Position numbers and translations under genes: made by a program. This document shows, in pieces, positions 1 to 10,084 of a DNA stretch of 64,000 nucleotides. Below the pieces are notes generated by a model. The model was not told the origin of the DNA. It was given only the letters and a program-made list of their open reading frames with translations, and made no database searches. Numbering within the stretch: position 1 is the stretch's first letter; every line of letters begins with the position of its first letter. Source of the DNA: Apoda limacodes (taxonomy: Eukaryota > Arthropoda > Insecta > Lepidoptera > Limacodidae); the NCBI GenBank assembly GCA_946406115.1, contig OX291550.1, forward strand, positions 19,382,722-19,446,721. Reading direction: 5' to 3'.

Positions 1-282
1 CCTGGCATTATGGTTTCCGTCAGTCGAATTTTCGGTCAGTCTGACGCTAATTTATCATTTTTTACGCATCACAAATAATAATATTTGTTTATTTACTTTT
101 TTGACGTAGTATATTTGACATCTCAATCAAAAACTAACCTAATGTAAATTAACCTGACACGAGTTCCGTCTTACGAATTTTCTATAAATTTTCGATCTCG
201 ACACGTGACCTGACGCGAGTTTAACATTTTTTACCCATCACAAAAGAGTGCACAAGGCCGCTAAAGAAGTTTTCACTTCAAA

Positions 283-610
283 AACGTGTACTCGTTGTTT
301 ACATTGATTTTAGCAAGACATTTGACACTTTGGATTATTCCACTCTCTACGCATTTATTATTGCAAGCAGGAATACAGGGCCCCCTTCTTGAGTAGCTAA
401 AGAACTATCACGATAGCAAAAAAACATCGCTAAAACTAAACAATAGCTTTAGTATCACTATAAATACCACAAAAGGAATAGCACAGAGTTCTATAACTGG
501 ACCAACCGAATATTTGTTATATGTAAATGACATATGTAACACTGTAGACAGGGGTCTCTGTATATCATTTCGCTGACGATACATGCATATGATTAGCCGA
601 CAGAGGTAAA
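283..610 (+). pseudogene. Degenerate LINE reverse transcriptase fragment
   Basis: Translating from about 297 gives VYIDFSKTFDTLDYSTL, which matches the palm motif of non-LTR retrotransposon RTs (usual form hxhDFSKAFDxhxHxxL). About 180 bases on, in shifting frames, come a degraded QGSxxGPxxFxxYVNDI-like stretch and remains of the YADD region near 570-585. Stops and frameshifts occur throughout, so this is a dead relic of a jockey/CR1-like element. The clade cannot be fixed from so little sequence, and no 3' tail or target-site duplication is visible. Confidence 0.6.
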
Positions 611-625
611 AAACCTACATGCATA

Positions 626-931
626 TCCTACTAATATTATAAATGTTGAAGTTTGTATGTCTGGATGGATGTTTGTTACACAATTACGCTTTAACCACTG
701 GACGCATTGGGATGAAATTTGGCATACATATAGGTTAGGTATTGGAATAGCATAATAACATAGCATATATTTTATCTCGAAAATTTTTAATTCTCGCGGG
801 AATAACTATAACAGAGTTTAAAGAACAAAAGATGTAGCTATAGCTTCATATAGCAAACCTCATTAGTATAATTAAGGAGATCCACGCCGATAACCAAATT
901 CAGGGCGGGCGGAGCAGCTGACAAAGTCTAG
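626..931 (+). mobile_element. Helitron-like non-autonomous element
   Basis: The segment starts with TC (TCCTACTAATATTATAAATG) after an A, ends in CTAG before a T, and carries no ORF. TC at the 5' end, CTAR at the 3' end and insertion between A and T are the Helitron rules. The internal stretch GGGATGAAATTTGGCATAC and the end of the element resemble 39774-40011 and 49793-49999. Those copies end in GCAAAAGCTAGT, a sequence I recall as very common in Lepidoptera. The subterminal 3' hairpin is weak here. Confidence 0.5.
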
Positions 932-1350
932 TATGCAATAAAAATAAAAATTTAAGTAAACTCACTGTCCACACACAATTCCACAGAGTTTTTAATTGGA
1001 TAGTTTACTGTCAATTTATATTGTTAATCATTATTTATAGAATAATAAACTAAAAAAAGGGAAATATTTGAAAAAATAACAAAACACTTTATTTATTTTA
1101 TTATTTTTTATAGATGTACAAATGAAATTAAAAAATTGTTCCACAAAACTATGAATGCGTTCGTTTCGGGATAAAAGTTTGATATTTTTCACACTTTTGA
1201 TAACGTCAGTTTTACCGCCGTCTAATATAATACTATTTTTATATAAAACTGTAATAAGAATTTGATTTAACCAAATATGAAGCTAGACATAAGCTATTTT
1301 TGAAACGTTATGTATTGTTTCTATAATATATCTCTGAGTTGTAATTGAAA
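932..1350. other. AT-rich intergenic sequence; end is a dispersed repeat
   Basis: I see no gene in 932-1283. From about 1284 to 1357 the sequence (AAGCTAGACATAAGCTATTT onward, to AAAGTGGCC) closely matches 34202-34300 and 45030-45125, so this stretch belongs to an anonymous dispersed repeat family. Confidence 0.5.
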
Positions 1351-1594
1351 GTGGCCACATACTCTAATTTGTCAGCTTATCTGAAGAGAATATACGATGG
1401 ATTTAGAAGCAAGAAATCCAAGGTTTTATCTTCTGACTATATTGAAAAATTAATAAAACATGCTCCAGACAGCCAAAATCTGGCTACTAAGGTTGGTTAA
1501 ATTAATTTTAAATATCTACGCGACTTCAGCCTGTGTTGTGTGTTAAACTTAATTATTGTTTCTTTTTTTCAAGTTGCTTTAATATTTGGTGTAG
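1351..1594 (+). pseudogene. Crypton-like tyrosine recombinase, N-terminal remnant
   Basis: An open stretch of 47 codons (1351-1491) contains SAYLKRIYDGFRSKKSKV followed by an IEKLIKHAPD-type segment. This resembles the core-binding region of the tyrosine recombinases of Crypton-type elements found in insects. It ends at AAG/GTTGGT, a possible splice donor. After about 80 bases, 1573-1594 encodes VALIFGV, which is what these proteins usually have next. The acceptor reads TTTTCAA rather than the expected CAG, so the intron looks broken. The frame is then lost in an inserted dispersed repeat (1675-2064). The C-terminal part follows at 2163-2468. The family assignment is from memory of motif order and is inferred. 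Confidence 0.45.
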
Positions 1595-1674
1595 GTTATT
1601 CACCAAACACTGTCCATTTTATGAAATTGTTAAGAAGTATGGAAGTTTTCGTTCACCAAAAGCAAAAAATATAT

Positions 1675-2064
1675 AATGGCAAAAAATCACGTTTGTTTTA
1701 AAGGAGTCCCTCGTAAATATTTGTTTTATTTTAATTTAATTATTTATTTTTAAAGCGACTTTATAACTAAATATTCTGTGCATATTTTAAGCATCTACCT
1801 GTTGCCGTTATCAATATCGAGCAAAATCAAGCAAAAAAATCACGTTTGTTGTATGGGAGCCCCCTTAAATATTTATTTTATTCTATTTTTTATTATTGGT
1901 TGTTATAGCGGCAACAGCAATACATCTTTAGTGATTATTTCAACTGTATAACTATCACGATTCATGAGATACAGCCTGGTGACAGACAGACGGACGGACG
2001 GACGGACAGCGGAGCCTTAGTAATAGGGTTCCGCTAATTACCCTTCGGGTACGGAACCTTAAAA
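1675..2064 (+). repeat. Dispersed lepidopteran-type repeat, two overlapping partial copies
   Basis: The stretch contains two copies of AAAAATCACGTTTGTT followed by GGAG(T/C)CCC (1687 and 1838). It continues through TTGTTATAGCGGCAACAGCA, GAGATACAGCCTGGTGACAG and a run of GACGGACG units, and ends GGGTACGGAACCTT. I know this string as a very common repeat in moth and butterfly genomes. It sits between the two recombinase remnants, so it or a related insertion helped to break that gene. Confidence 0.6.
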
Positions 2065-2162
2065 ATGACCGTTTCTTTCTAAATGTAGGTACCTGTCAGC
2101 CTAGGGGTATAAACAAATTTGGTTCTATGCCTAAATAAATCGCTAAGTTTTTAGGTTAAGCA

Positions 2163-2468
2163 GATGCTGAGAGCTACACTGGACATAGTTTCAGAAGAAC
2201 TTCAGCTACACTGCTGGCTAATTCCGGAGCTGATAAAATGACTTTGAAGCGTCATGGTGGGTGGCGATCTAGCAATGAAGCAGAATCATACGTAGAAGAT
2301 TCCATACAAAACAAGAAGGAAATTCGTGTAAAAATCACAAAAAGGATTAGACTTGATTCTGAGGCGCGTCCTAGTGGCGAAACACCAAGTACATCGAATG
2401 ATTGGATTTCACCTACCTACACGAATAATGAACCATCTCAAATAACAGTAGAAAGTGAAAGTATTTAA
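2163..2468 (+). pseudogene. Crypton-like tyrosine recombinase, C-terminal catalytic part
   Basis: The frame from 2166 is AESYTGHSFRRTSATLLANS, then GADKMTLKRHGGWRSSNEAE and SYVEDSIQNK. This carries the HxxR box (H in GHSFRR), the KRHGGW histidine/tryptophan and the nucleophile tyrosine of SYVEDS, in the order and spacing seen in tyrosine recombinases of Crypton and DIRS elements. The last 45 codons are polar and unstructured and end at TAA (2466-2468). An AATAAA poly(A) signal lies at 2557-2562. In-frame upstream there is a TAA at 2157, so this part would need splicing (a CAG lies at 2161-2163) or is simply a fragment. The catalytic residues visible here are unbroken although the N-terminal half is damaged. 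A domesticated gene is possible but not shown. Confidence 0.6.
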
Positions 2469-2556
2469 GAAAATAATCTATCTGATGAGACCGCTATGCC
2501 ATCAAAAACAGTTAATTATAATTTTACTAACTGCACATTTACTAATTGTTACTCTA

Positions 2557-2562
2557 AATAAA
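2557..2562 (+). terminator. AATAAA polyadenylation signal
   Basis: AATAAA lies 89 bases past the stop codon of the recombinase C-terminal exon, in the right sense to end its transcript. Six-base matches are common in AT-rich DNA. Confidence 0.35.
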
Positions 2563-2995
2563 CTTTTTACCTACCATATAAAATGATTTTTTAGTATTAT
2601 TTTCTTCACAAGTGTTTTGAAAAACGTCGTATGATACACGTGTGTATTGATAATTACCGTCCTCGGCTCTCTTAAGACCCTCATCTAACGGCTCGGGTCT
2701 CAATGGCGCCTCAGCGGTAATCACCAACATTACACCCTTTTACCATAATGTACTATTGTAGTCCGCGAGCGTTGCATATACTATTTATAGCATCTGCGAG
2801 GTCACACACAAGATATATGCGACGTATGTGATAGTAAATGAAAACCGAACATACAGTTATCTAGGGCCGACTTCGCTTGGGAGTGCAAGGGAAAAAAAAG
2901 AATTGAAAATAATGGACCGTAAAGGGGGGATCAAAGAACGGTGATCGAACCTTGATATAAAGGGATAAGCGCAATATTAAGTTTTATTAAAACCG
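2563..2995. other. Unassigned intergenic stretch
   Basis: This stretch is slightly less AT-rich than its neighbours (for example around 2660-2730). I see no ORF, RNA gene or repeat I can name. Confidence 0.4.
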
Positions 2996-3996
2996 GATAT
3001 GGTAATAAACATACGTTTTTTTATATTAATTTGCTATTCAAATATATATATAAGGTATATTACCGGATATGGTAATAAGGTATTCAAAGTAACTTATAAC
3101 CTAACCTACAAACAAGAGAAAAATTACTAATACATCATAACGTGTTTTAAGTCAAAACAGCGACATCTAGCTACAAAACAATAAAAGTACTACGTACAGA
3201 AAACACTTGCTCCCTTACGAAATGCGTCAATTTTACAGTTCGGCATTCAGAAGCACAAAATAAGTAAAGTATTTTAATTCAAATATGATGACGTATAAAT
3301 CTTAAATTTGAGCAAAGATAAGGTAAAAATATGGTTTTAGGAATTTCAGACTTGTTTGTTGAACTATGGAACTGGGTCATTGATTGGTACAAACACGCAA
3401 AAACTGACACTTGGCACACGGATATGGTAATAAACACACGTTTTTGTATATTATTTTGCTATTCAAAATATTAGCAGGTATATTACTTCAAAGCAACTTA
3501 TAACCTAACCTACAAACAAGAGAATAATTACTAATGTTGTATTGTAAGCACATGCTATTGACACAGATAATCGCTACCTCACAAAAATACATACGGTGAA
3601 AAAACAGAAACCTTTTACGAACAGTCAATAGAAAAAATTCAATGGTGGCGTCAGTGGACCGCAGGGTGTCCTTAAATATATGATACAACACTTAAAGGTG
3701 TCGTAATGAAAAAAGCGGTCGATATTAAAAAATGCGAAATTGCAAATCCAAATTATACTGTAAGTCTATTGAAATCCTTTGACAGCAACCATAACGTGTT
3801 TTAAGACAAAACAGCGACATCTAGCTTCAAAACAAGTAATACTACTATGTACGAAAAACACTTAGCTCCCGTACAAAATCCGTCAATTTCAGAATTATGA
3901 TGACATATAAACCTCAAATTTAAGCAAAGATAAGGTAAAAATATGGTTTTAAGAATTTTTGAACTTGTTTGTTGAACTATGGAACTGGGTCCTTGA
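2996..3996 (+). repeat. Anonymous repeat duplicated in tandem
   Basis: Copy 1 (2996-3384) and copy 2 (3418-3996) share GGATATGGTAATAAACA, ACTTATAACCTAACCTACAA, AACAGCGACATCTAGCT and TTGTTGAACTATGGAACTGG in the same order. Copy 2 has about 250 extra bases (roughly 3534-3790). That interval begins TTGTAT and later has ATACAACA, but I cannot define it as an element. No coding sequence is seen. The short ORF on the minus strand inside copy 2 has no recognisable content. Confidence 0.65.
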
Positions 3997-4394
3997 ATAT
4001 TAACTGGAAATTTATCGACATAACGCCATCTGGTTTCTAAACCATGGGATTAATCAAAATTATATTTCAGGGATCAGGTGCCTACCTCCTCTTGGTTTTT
4101 GATAATGTTTTTTAAACAAATTTATTTTTTTTTATTTTTGTTCCATTATTTCCAAAAAGGATTATTTGTAATTGATGTAGATTTTTTTTTCTTGAGGTCT
4201 CATCTTGCGATTGCTCTCATTATAAAACATGAGCAGATGAGTTGTGTGCTTATTGTGGCCCAGGGAAAGAATTCATATATATCTTTAACAATTCATTTAT
4301 GTTGTGTCATAGTTATTTATTTTAGGCACTAAAGTCCAGATTTTGGCGCCACTGCAGGCGTCCGATTTGGCTGGTGCAGTGAGTAGAATATACA
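3997..4394. other. AT-rich intergenic sequence
   Basis: The stretch is T-rich on the + strand. The open frame over 4078-4332 is phenylalanine/isoleucine-rich low-complexity translation and I do not call it a gene. Nothing else is recognised. Confidence 0.4.
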
Positions 4395-4682
4395 TAATTT
4401 ACGTACACAAACAAAAACAAAAAGTGTGCCGCTAAGCGGTCACCTATCCAATCACTGACCAACCCCAACGTTGCTTAATTTTGAATATCGTTTCTAACAA
4501 AAAAATGTGTCATATGAAATACCGTTACAGCGCCATCTAGCTTACTATTAAAAGAAACAATAACGTATTTGTTTGTTGTAAACGATATTTAAAGTTAAGC
4601 AACGTCGGGCTTGGTCAGTACTTGGATAGATGACCGCTTAGCAGCACACTTTGTGTTTTTTGTTTGTGATCGTAAATTACGT
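4395..4682. mobile_element. Foldback element with 5S-rRNA-like arms, copy 1
   Basis: Two inverted arms of about 120 bases begin TAATTTACG..CACAAACAAAAA. Read outward, the right arm contains AGTTAAGCAACGTCGGGC, then TTGGTCAGTACTTGGATAGA and TGACCGCTTAGCAGCAC. By eye this matches the 3' half of animal 5S rRNA, which reads AGTTAAGCAAC(A/G)TCGGGC, then GGTCAGTACTTGGATGGGTG. That half covers part of the internal Pol III control region. The left arm is the reverse complement of the same sequence. The centre (4511-4590) holds the phrase CAGCGCCATCTAGCTTAC. There is no ORF, so any movement would depend on an enzyme supplied elsewhere. Confidence 0.65.
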
Positions 4683-4759
4683 TAATTTACATGCCTATTA
4701 TTAACATCGGTCAAGTGCAAGGCAAATTAGCGCACCGTGAGATCCGTACCACAGTTTTT

Positions 4760-5047
4760 CGTAATTTACGAACACAAACAAAAACAACAAATATGCCGCG
4801 AAGCGGTCACCCATCCAATCAGTGACCAAGCCCTAAGTTGCTTAACTTTTTAATATCGTTTTTAACAAAACAAATGTGTCATCTACCGTCATCAATTACC
4901 GTAGCCACCTAGCCTATTTTTAAGAGAAACAGTAACGATTTTGTTTGTTGGAAACAATATTCAAAGTAAGGCAACGTCGGGCTTTGTCAGTACTTGGACG
5001 GAAGACCGCTTAGCAGCACTTTTTTTTGTTTGTGTTTCTAAATTACG
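4760..5047. mobile_element. Foldback element with 5S-rRNA-like arms, copy 2
   Basis: This has the same architecture as 4395-4682, about 80 bases downstream and in the same orientation. The left arm is CGTAATTTACG..CACAAAC to GACCAAGCCCTAAGTTGC. The right arm is AAGGCAACGTCGGGCTTTG, TCAGTACTTGGACGGAAGAC, CGCTTAGCAGCAC and then TTTGTGTTTCTAAATTACG. It has diverged from copy 1 by many substitutions, so the pair is not a recent duplicate. Confidence 0.65.
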
Positions 5048-5109
5048 TAAATGGTGGTAGGTAAGAAACCCTCGGTATGTGAGTCCAAATAGCAGTTGGT
5101 CGGTTTTTT

Positions 5110-5240
5110 GTTTTAACGTATGCATGTTTCTAGCGGTGTTTTCCATCACCAAAAAGTCAGTGGTGTGAATAATCAATCTACTTGAGAAATCAAGAAAAAG
5201 AGTCATTGTTACAAGCCCGGTTCGAACCTCCGCCACTTCG
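5110..5240 (-). mobile_element. tRNA-derived SINE fragment
   Basis: Read on the minus strand, GGCGGAGGTTCGAACC (a B-box-like sequence) is followed by TTTCTCAAGTAGATTG and TTTTTGGTGATGGAAAACAC. This parallels the SINE at 5660-7250 (GGCGGAGGTTCGAGTC, then TTTCTCAAGCAAATTG and TTTTCGGTGAAGCAAAACAT). The two lie head to head about 450 bases apart. It is a truncated, diverged copy. Confidence 0.5.
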
Positions 5241-5790
5241 AAACTCCTTACCTTACTTTCTTCTGACTTTCTAAAAAAATCTGTTGGTTCTAGCTATGTT
5301 ACTTGCATGCACCATGGCCCGTCACTATATGTAGCTCTTGTTTAACTTTTAGACTTCAGGTCCATGGCAATAATTACCCAGTGAAATGATCCACCGTGAA
5401 TAACGTTTAGCCGCTACTATATACTGGTATATCGGTTAATAACATTCAGCCCTATGCCGTCACTTTTGAGCGGTACAGGTGATTACATGGGAAAATTAAA
5501 TTTTCCGCGTGCGAATGAGGAATTACGACTAATGATTTCTGTACGACTCTTTTCTAGTTGATAGATCATTAAAAAATAAACGAATATCCTAGTGCCGTTG
5601 AAAATTATATTATTACATAATAGTAATAGGTAATTGTAAAATAATAGGGTTGGTAGTGGCCTGCAGGTTTCGACATCACCTTGTGTCCTAAGTGGCGGAG
5701 GTTCGAGTCTGACGTGTACCAATTATTATTTTTCTTAATTTCTCAAGCAAATTGCATTTATTATACACTGGTTTTTCGGTGAAGCAAAAC

Positions 5791-5800
5791 ATCGCAAGGT
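5791..5800 (+). repeat. Target-site duplication, left (ATCGCAAGGT)
   Basis: ATCGCAAGGT occurs at 5791-5800 and again at 7119-7128, flanking the LINE exactly. Uninterrupted SINE copies have this sequence once. Confidence 0.85.
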
Positions 5801-7118
5801 GGCGTGTTGTCCCCACTCCTGTTTGCAGTTTTCATTAACACTATCACTCTCATACTATCTTCTCTCTACCATCTATATGCAGACGAACTCCAGATTTATG
5901 CACATGGTCCAATAGAAAATATCGTAACAACAATTCAATCTATTAATTCTGACCATGATAAAATAGTTGAATGGTGTGGATATTATGGACTTCGACTTAA
6001 TCCTCTCAAGTCGCAGACCATAATTATAGGTAGCCCAAAACTAATATCGAAGATTAATTGGACTGATTTACCCCCAATCAAACTCTATGGTATCATTATC
6101 CCTTTTAGTGACACAATAAAAATTCTTGGTATTTATATTGACCGCACGTTATCTTGGACTCCACAAATCAAGGAAATTAGCCGAAAAATGTTTGCTTCGG
6201 CCGGAACCCTGAGAAGATTACGGAATCTTTTACCTGTGTCAACTAAAATTGTGCTTGCTCAGTCTTTACTTCTACCTTTACTTGATTATGCTGACATTTG
6301 CTGTACTAACCTGACAGAGGAACAACTTAATAAATTGGAGCGTCTACAAAATCTTTGCATTCGCTTCATTTTTGGACTTCGAAAATATGACCATGTCTCA
6401 GAATTTCGTTTACAACTCAAGTGGCTTCCAATCCGACTTCGCTGGAATGTACATATTATTTCACTCCTCTAAAACGTGCCATTCAATCCATCTACACCAT
6501 GTTATTTAAAAGAGCGGTTTAATTTTATCAGCTCGCCTTGTCTTACTCTTCGCTCGTCTACTAGTCTTCATCTTAAAACACCTGGACACAGTACTAATTT
6601 TTACAATCATTCTTTGACTGTAAAAGCCATTACTCTTTGGAACTCTCTGCCGATAAATATAAGGCAAATCCAGTCGCTGCCGGTTTTCAAGAATTCGATA
6701 AAATCTTATTACTTATATACTACTTCCTAATTTTCTATAATTTTGACCATCCTCTGGTTATTGAAACATATCTATCTTTATTACTTTATTTATTGTATGT
6801 ATGTTTATGTATTCATAATATATAACCATTTATTTTTATGTATTTGTTTGAGTATTTATATTAAGTATGTATATGTATTTTATCTATATATAAGTACAAA
6901 GGTATTTATGAGTATTGTAATATTCTTTATTCTTTCTTTTAATTTTACCTATGATGTTTTATGTATCACCTACCTCTTCCTGTCAATGTTACTCTACCCA
7001 AAGGTTGCCTGGTAGAGATCGCTTTTAAGCAATAAGGCCGCCTTATTGTGCTGTTTCCTCTATTGTAATTTTTTTGTGTATTTTAAATTGTGCAATAAAG
7101 AATATTGTATTGTATTGT
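5801..7118 (+). pseudogene. 5'-truncated LINE (jockey/CR1-like), RT C-terminus and tail
   Basis: The insert starts inside the RT motif G-VLSPLLF (the usual context is QGGVLSPLLF). It runs through LYADELQIY, where the catalytic YADD is YADE, then NPLKSQTIIIG, ILGIYIDRTLSWTPQI, and the thumb and C-terminal segments (LPLLDYADICCTNLTEEQL; KLERLQNLCIRFIFG). A TAA at 6470-6472 interrupts the frame. The same frame resumes as FNPSTPCYLKERF and LWNSLPINIRQ and ends about 6730, so only one in-frame stop separates the two parts. An AT-rich 3' UTR follows, with AATAAAG near 7094 and a terminal run of TATTG/TGTAT repeats. 10-bp target-site duplications flank it. It is the product of target-primed reverse transcription that stopped early and could not encode an active enzyme. 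Confidence 0.8.
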
Positions 7119-7128
7119 ATCGCAAGGT
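7119..7128 (+). repeat. Target-site duplication, right (ATCGCAAGGT)
   Basis: This is the second copy of the 10-bp repeat. It directly follows the TGTAT tail of the LINE, and the SINE body resumes after it. Confidence 0.85.
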
Positions 7129-7429
7129 AACCTGCGCACGTCAAAAAAAAGACGTTTGTGCAGTCCACAATTTGCACTCGGCCCGCGTGTGGACTATGGC
7201 CGAAATCACCCTCAATGGGGGTAGGCCGTTCTGCAACAGTGAGGTCGTATGAAGCTAATAAGGAATATAAAATAACACAAGTAAGCTTATACCTACAGGC
7301 AGGTACATGAAAAGGCGCGCCATTAAAAGTGATTTATTAAGTCAAAGATTTACATATGTACGTTGTTCAATCCTCATTCCGTAGAGTTCTCAAGACGTGG
7401 AATTGGAAAGTACCACGTCAATCTGTTTA

Positions 7430-7780
7430 AGACAGCCATGCCTACGATTAGCTTCTTTCATTATCTAAAACAGCCGAGACAGGTTTTATGGCTTAAAAAC
7501 GTTTTGTATTAACGATTATGTGTGTATATTTACCAACGGCGACATTTCTAGTAAACTGAGGAAATCTTTTCATTTTATCACAAAATTATTTCATTTTAAC
7601 TCATTATTCATCAATTACCTATATTTTAAATTGTTTTATTTCTTTAATAATAACAAATATATTGAAAACACCTTTTGGTTTTTTCATAATAAATCGATTC
7701 TGTCCAGCTCAAAATGGCGTTAATTTGCTACCCAGCACTAATTCTTTGTTAATTTCTTTGACATTCTCTTTTTTGTGTCA
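7430..7780 (+). repeat. Anonymous repeat, direct copy of 16178-16790
   Basis: Shared strings include AACAGCCATGCCTACGATT or close variants, CTAAAACAGCCGAGA, TTACCAACGGCGACATTTCT, GGTTTTTTCATAATAAATCG and GTCCAGCTCAAAATGGCGTT. The second copy is longer because of extra internal AT-rich sequence. No coding content is seen. Confidence 0.6.
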
Positions 7781-7810
7781 TGGCGATATTATATATGTAC
7801 ATTTAAATAT

Positions 7811-7862
7811 ATGTATGATGTGATATGATGTGATGTGATATATGTATTATATATATGTACAT
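7811..7862 (+). repeat. Low-complexity TGATATGATG/TATATG tract
   Basis: Imperfect ATGATGTGATATGATGTGAT repeats run into TATATATGTAC. The tract marks the outer boundary of the left inverted-duplication arm. Confidence 0.6.
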
Positions 7863-8551
7863 TTAAACGGAGAACACATAGACTGACAAAGCAGGCCTGT
7901 GGGGTCGTAATAATACAGTACCTACCGTATCTATCTTATCTATCTATATAATTTGGGTATAGAAGTCTTAAAAGGAATAAATTTTTACTTTGATGTTTTA
8001 GTAATTTTAAAAACCCAGATAGATACCGACCTACTAAGTAAAAGGAAAAAGTCAAAATTGTTTTCTGATAAAATTTGTATACCTTGTAAATCCGCTAAAA
8101 TCAATTCATTAGCACTCACGTACAGAAGTATCACCATCACCATCCACATGTGTAGGAGTGCACCTCACTCCCTTCCTGCTTATGTGGACGATGCCAACTT
8201 TACTATTACACTACACCACTAAATTGCTAACAAAACTCGACACGTGTTTCGCCTTAACACGAGGCATCTTCAGGAGACGCAAGTTGTTCGTGCGCTATAC
8301 CTTCACCAAATGGTGGAAGGTGTACTTCTGTACGTGAGTGCTACTGAATTATTTTAAGCGGATTTGCAAGGTAATAATATTTTATCATAAAAATGAATAT
8401 CCGCAAAGTAACGCCTGATTCTATCAATAATTTTAAAAAATGTTTTCAGCAGTCTCCCTTGTTTCCTTTAGAAAAGACTTATCTGCGGGCAAAACCATTA
8501 CAGCTAGTTATTAATTAATCGTTTTGAACGGTATAGGTAAAGTAACTTAAT

Positions 8552-9135
8552 ACAAAGTGAAGCTGGCATCCAAAAAACAAGGTGTACTCAACAGAGCGCA
8601 GCGGTACTTCATGTCCATGCAAAGGTTGCTGCTTTACAAGTCGCAAGTCCAGGCCCATATGGAGTGCTGCTGCCATCTCTGGGCCGGTGCATTGTCGACG
8701 ATTCCAAACTCACTTGCTGTATCGAGCCCTTAAGTCTGGGGCGAGACTTTGCCTCCCTGTGTGTTTTCTACCGCTTGTACAATGGGTTGTGTTCTGAGTA
8801 ATTGTCCGAAATGATGCCCACGGCTACTTTCTACTTTCGCACCGCTCGCCATCGGCAAGGATTTCATTCTCACACTTTAGAACCGAAATGGTTGCGTACA
8901 GTGCGGTTTCAAAGAAACTTCCTTCCGCGAACGCTTGGGTTGTGGAATGAGCTCCATGCTTTTTTTTTTAAGGACTACAGTATGGGGTTCTTCAAGAAAG
9001 AAGTTATTAGGTTTCTGAAGGTTAGCAACGCGCAATTGATACCCCTGATGTTGCAAGCGCTCATAGGCTACGGTGACCGCTTACCATCAGGCGAACCGTT
9101 AGCTTGTTAGCCACCTTAGTGGTATAAAGAAAAAC
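8552..9135 (+). pseudogene. LINE (jockey/CR1-like) 3' end, in left arm
   Basis: Frames near 8552 give VKLASKKQGVLNRA and LLLYKSQVQAHMECC. Then come SLRRDF/LCVFYRLYNG-like and FQRNFLPRTLGLWNEL segments, and a 3' UTR ending GCGAACCGTTAGCTTGTTAG. This is the C-terminus of the same LINE family as 37797-38875 and 47690-48980. Frameshifts break it into at least three pieces. The counterpart in the right arm is 30372-30890. Confidence 0.65.
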
Positions 9136-10084
9136 ATCAATGTATAAACATTCTTACTATGTAACGCTTGATTATTAGAACCCGAAATTATTAAGAAATA
9201 ATTAAGGAAATTCAATTATAGTGTTTCAATAATGTTTCATTTATGAAATCATTTAATTAATAGGGTATATAATTCTTATGGTGGTACCGCAACCTAAACA
9301 ATTTTTCATTCAGTCGGCCATCGACGGCGTCTAGACAGAGCAATCGTGAGGTAGGGTGAGCAGCGAGACGGAGGCGAGTGCATCCGACTAGCCTGTGTCA
9401 CATAATTATGGTCAGTCCATACATTTTGTCGTGGCGTCATGACTCCTTGACACGTTGTCATGTTTTTTTAAATATGACCACATCACAAAGTGACATAGAG
9501 TGGGTCTGCCCTGCACCTCCTCACATCATCACATCACCTGCGCACAATATAAATAAAGGTTAGTTGTCAATGTCAGTGTCTTCTATCTTTGTCAGATCTT
9601 TGGAACTTTTGACCTGAAAAAACGAATACTCAAACAAGATATTTTTTTAACACAATCCTATTTATAGATGTATATGTATGTGTTTATTAATAAAAACAAA
9701 ACTTTTTACCAAAAAAAAAACCGGCTTCAAAAAGATGCACTAAAAAAGGTAAAAATAATTACGTTTTTCCAAAAATCTAAGTTTGAAGTTGGTGTCATGA
9801 AAAAGAAGTGGGTTATAAACTTTAGGTACATGGACTGGGTATGCCATCACCTTAATACTGACAAAGTTATTAGAACGCGCCCTTGCGCCTCCGCATATAA
9901 AAATTCCATCAGAAATTCCGTTACCTATTTTGTAATTCAAAATCTTAATATTTGCTTTTAGATGTCAAAATTTACTTTGGTCTATAATAATTTTAAGAAG
10001 ATATAATATAACATCAAATTGTATGTTAATTGTTTTCAATAGACGATAGCCATCGAGAAACGTACTCGTAATAAAAGAATAAGT

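Larger units (their letters stand above)
5660..7250 (+). mobile_element. tRNA-derived SINE, split by a LINE insertion
   Basis: The 5' half (5660-5800) has a tRNA-like head ending GGAGGTTCGAGTCTGAC and the body CGGTGAAGCAAAACATCGCA. The 3' half (7129-7250) continues AACCTGCGCACGTC, then TTGCACTCGGCCCGCGTGTG and GACTATGGCC, in the order usual for an abundant lepidopteran SINE. The two halves are separated by the LINE at 5801-7118 and by its target-site duplication. The homology to 18880-19580 (inverted) extends beyond the SINE on both sides, so here the SINE is part of a larger repeated block. Confidence 0.6.

Noticed and set aside
4078..4332. 84-codon hydrophobic ORF as a membrane protein
   Set aside because: A T-rich low-complexity frame with no motif; F/I/L richness follows from base composition.
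4591..4660. Functional 5S rRNA gene
   Set aside because: Only the 3' half is present, with several changes, and it lies in an inverted arm of a foldback element.
5200..5240. tRNA gene around GGTTCGAACC
   Set aside because: No pairing acceptor or T stem can be made; the context matches a SINE head.
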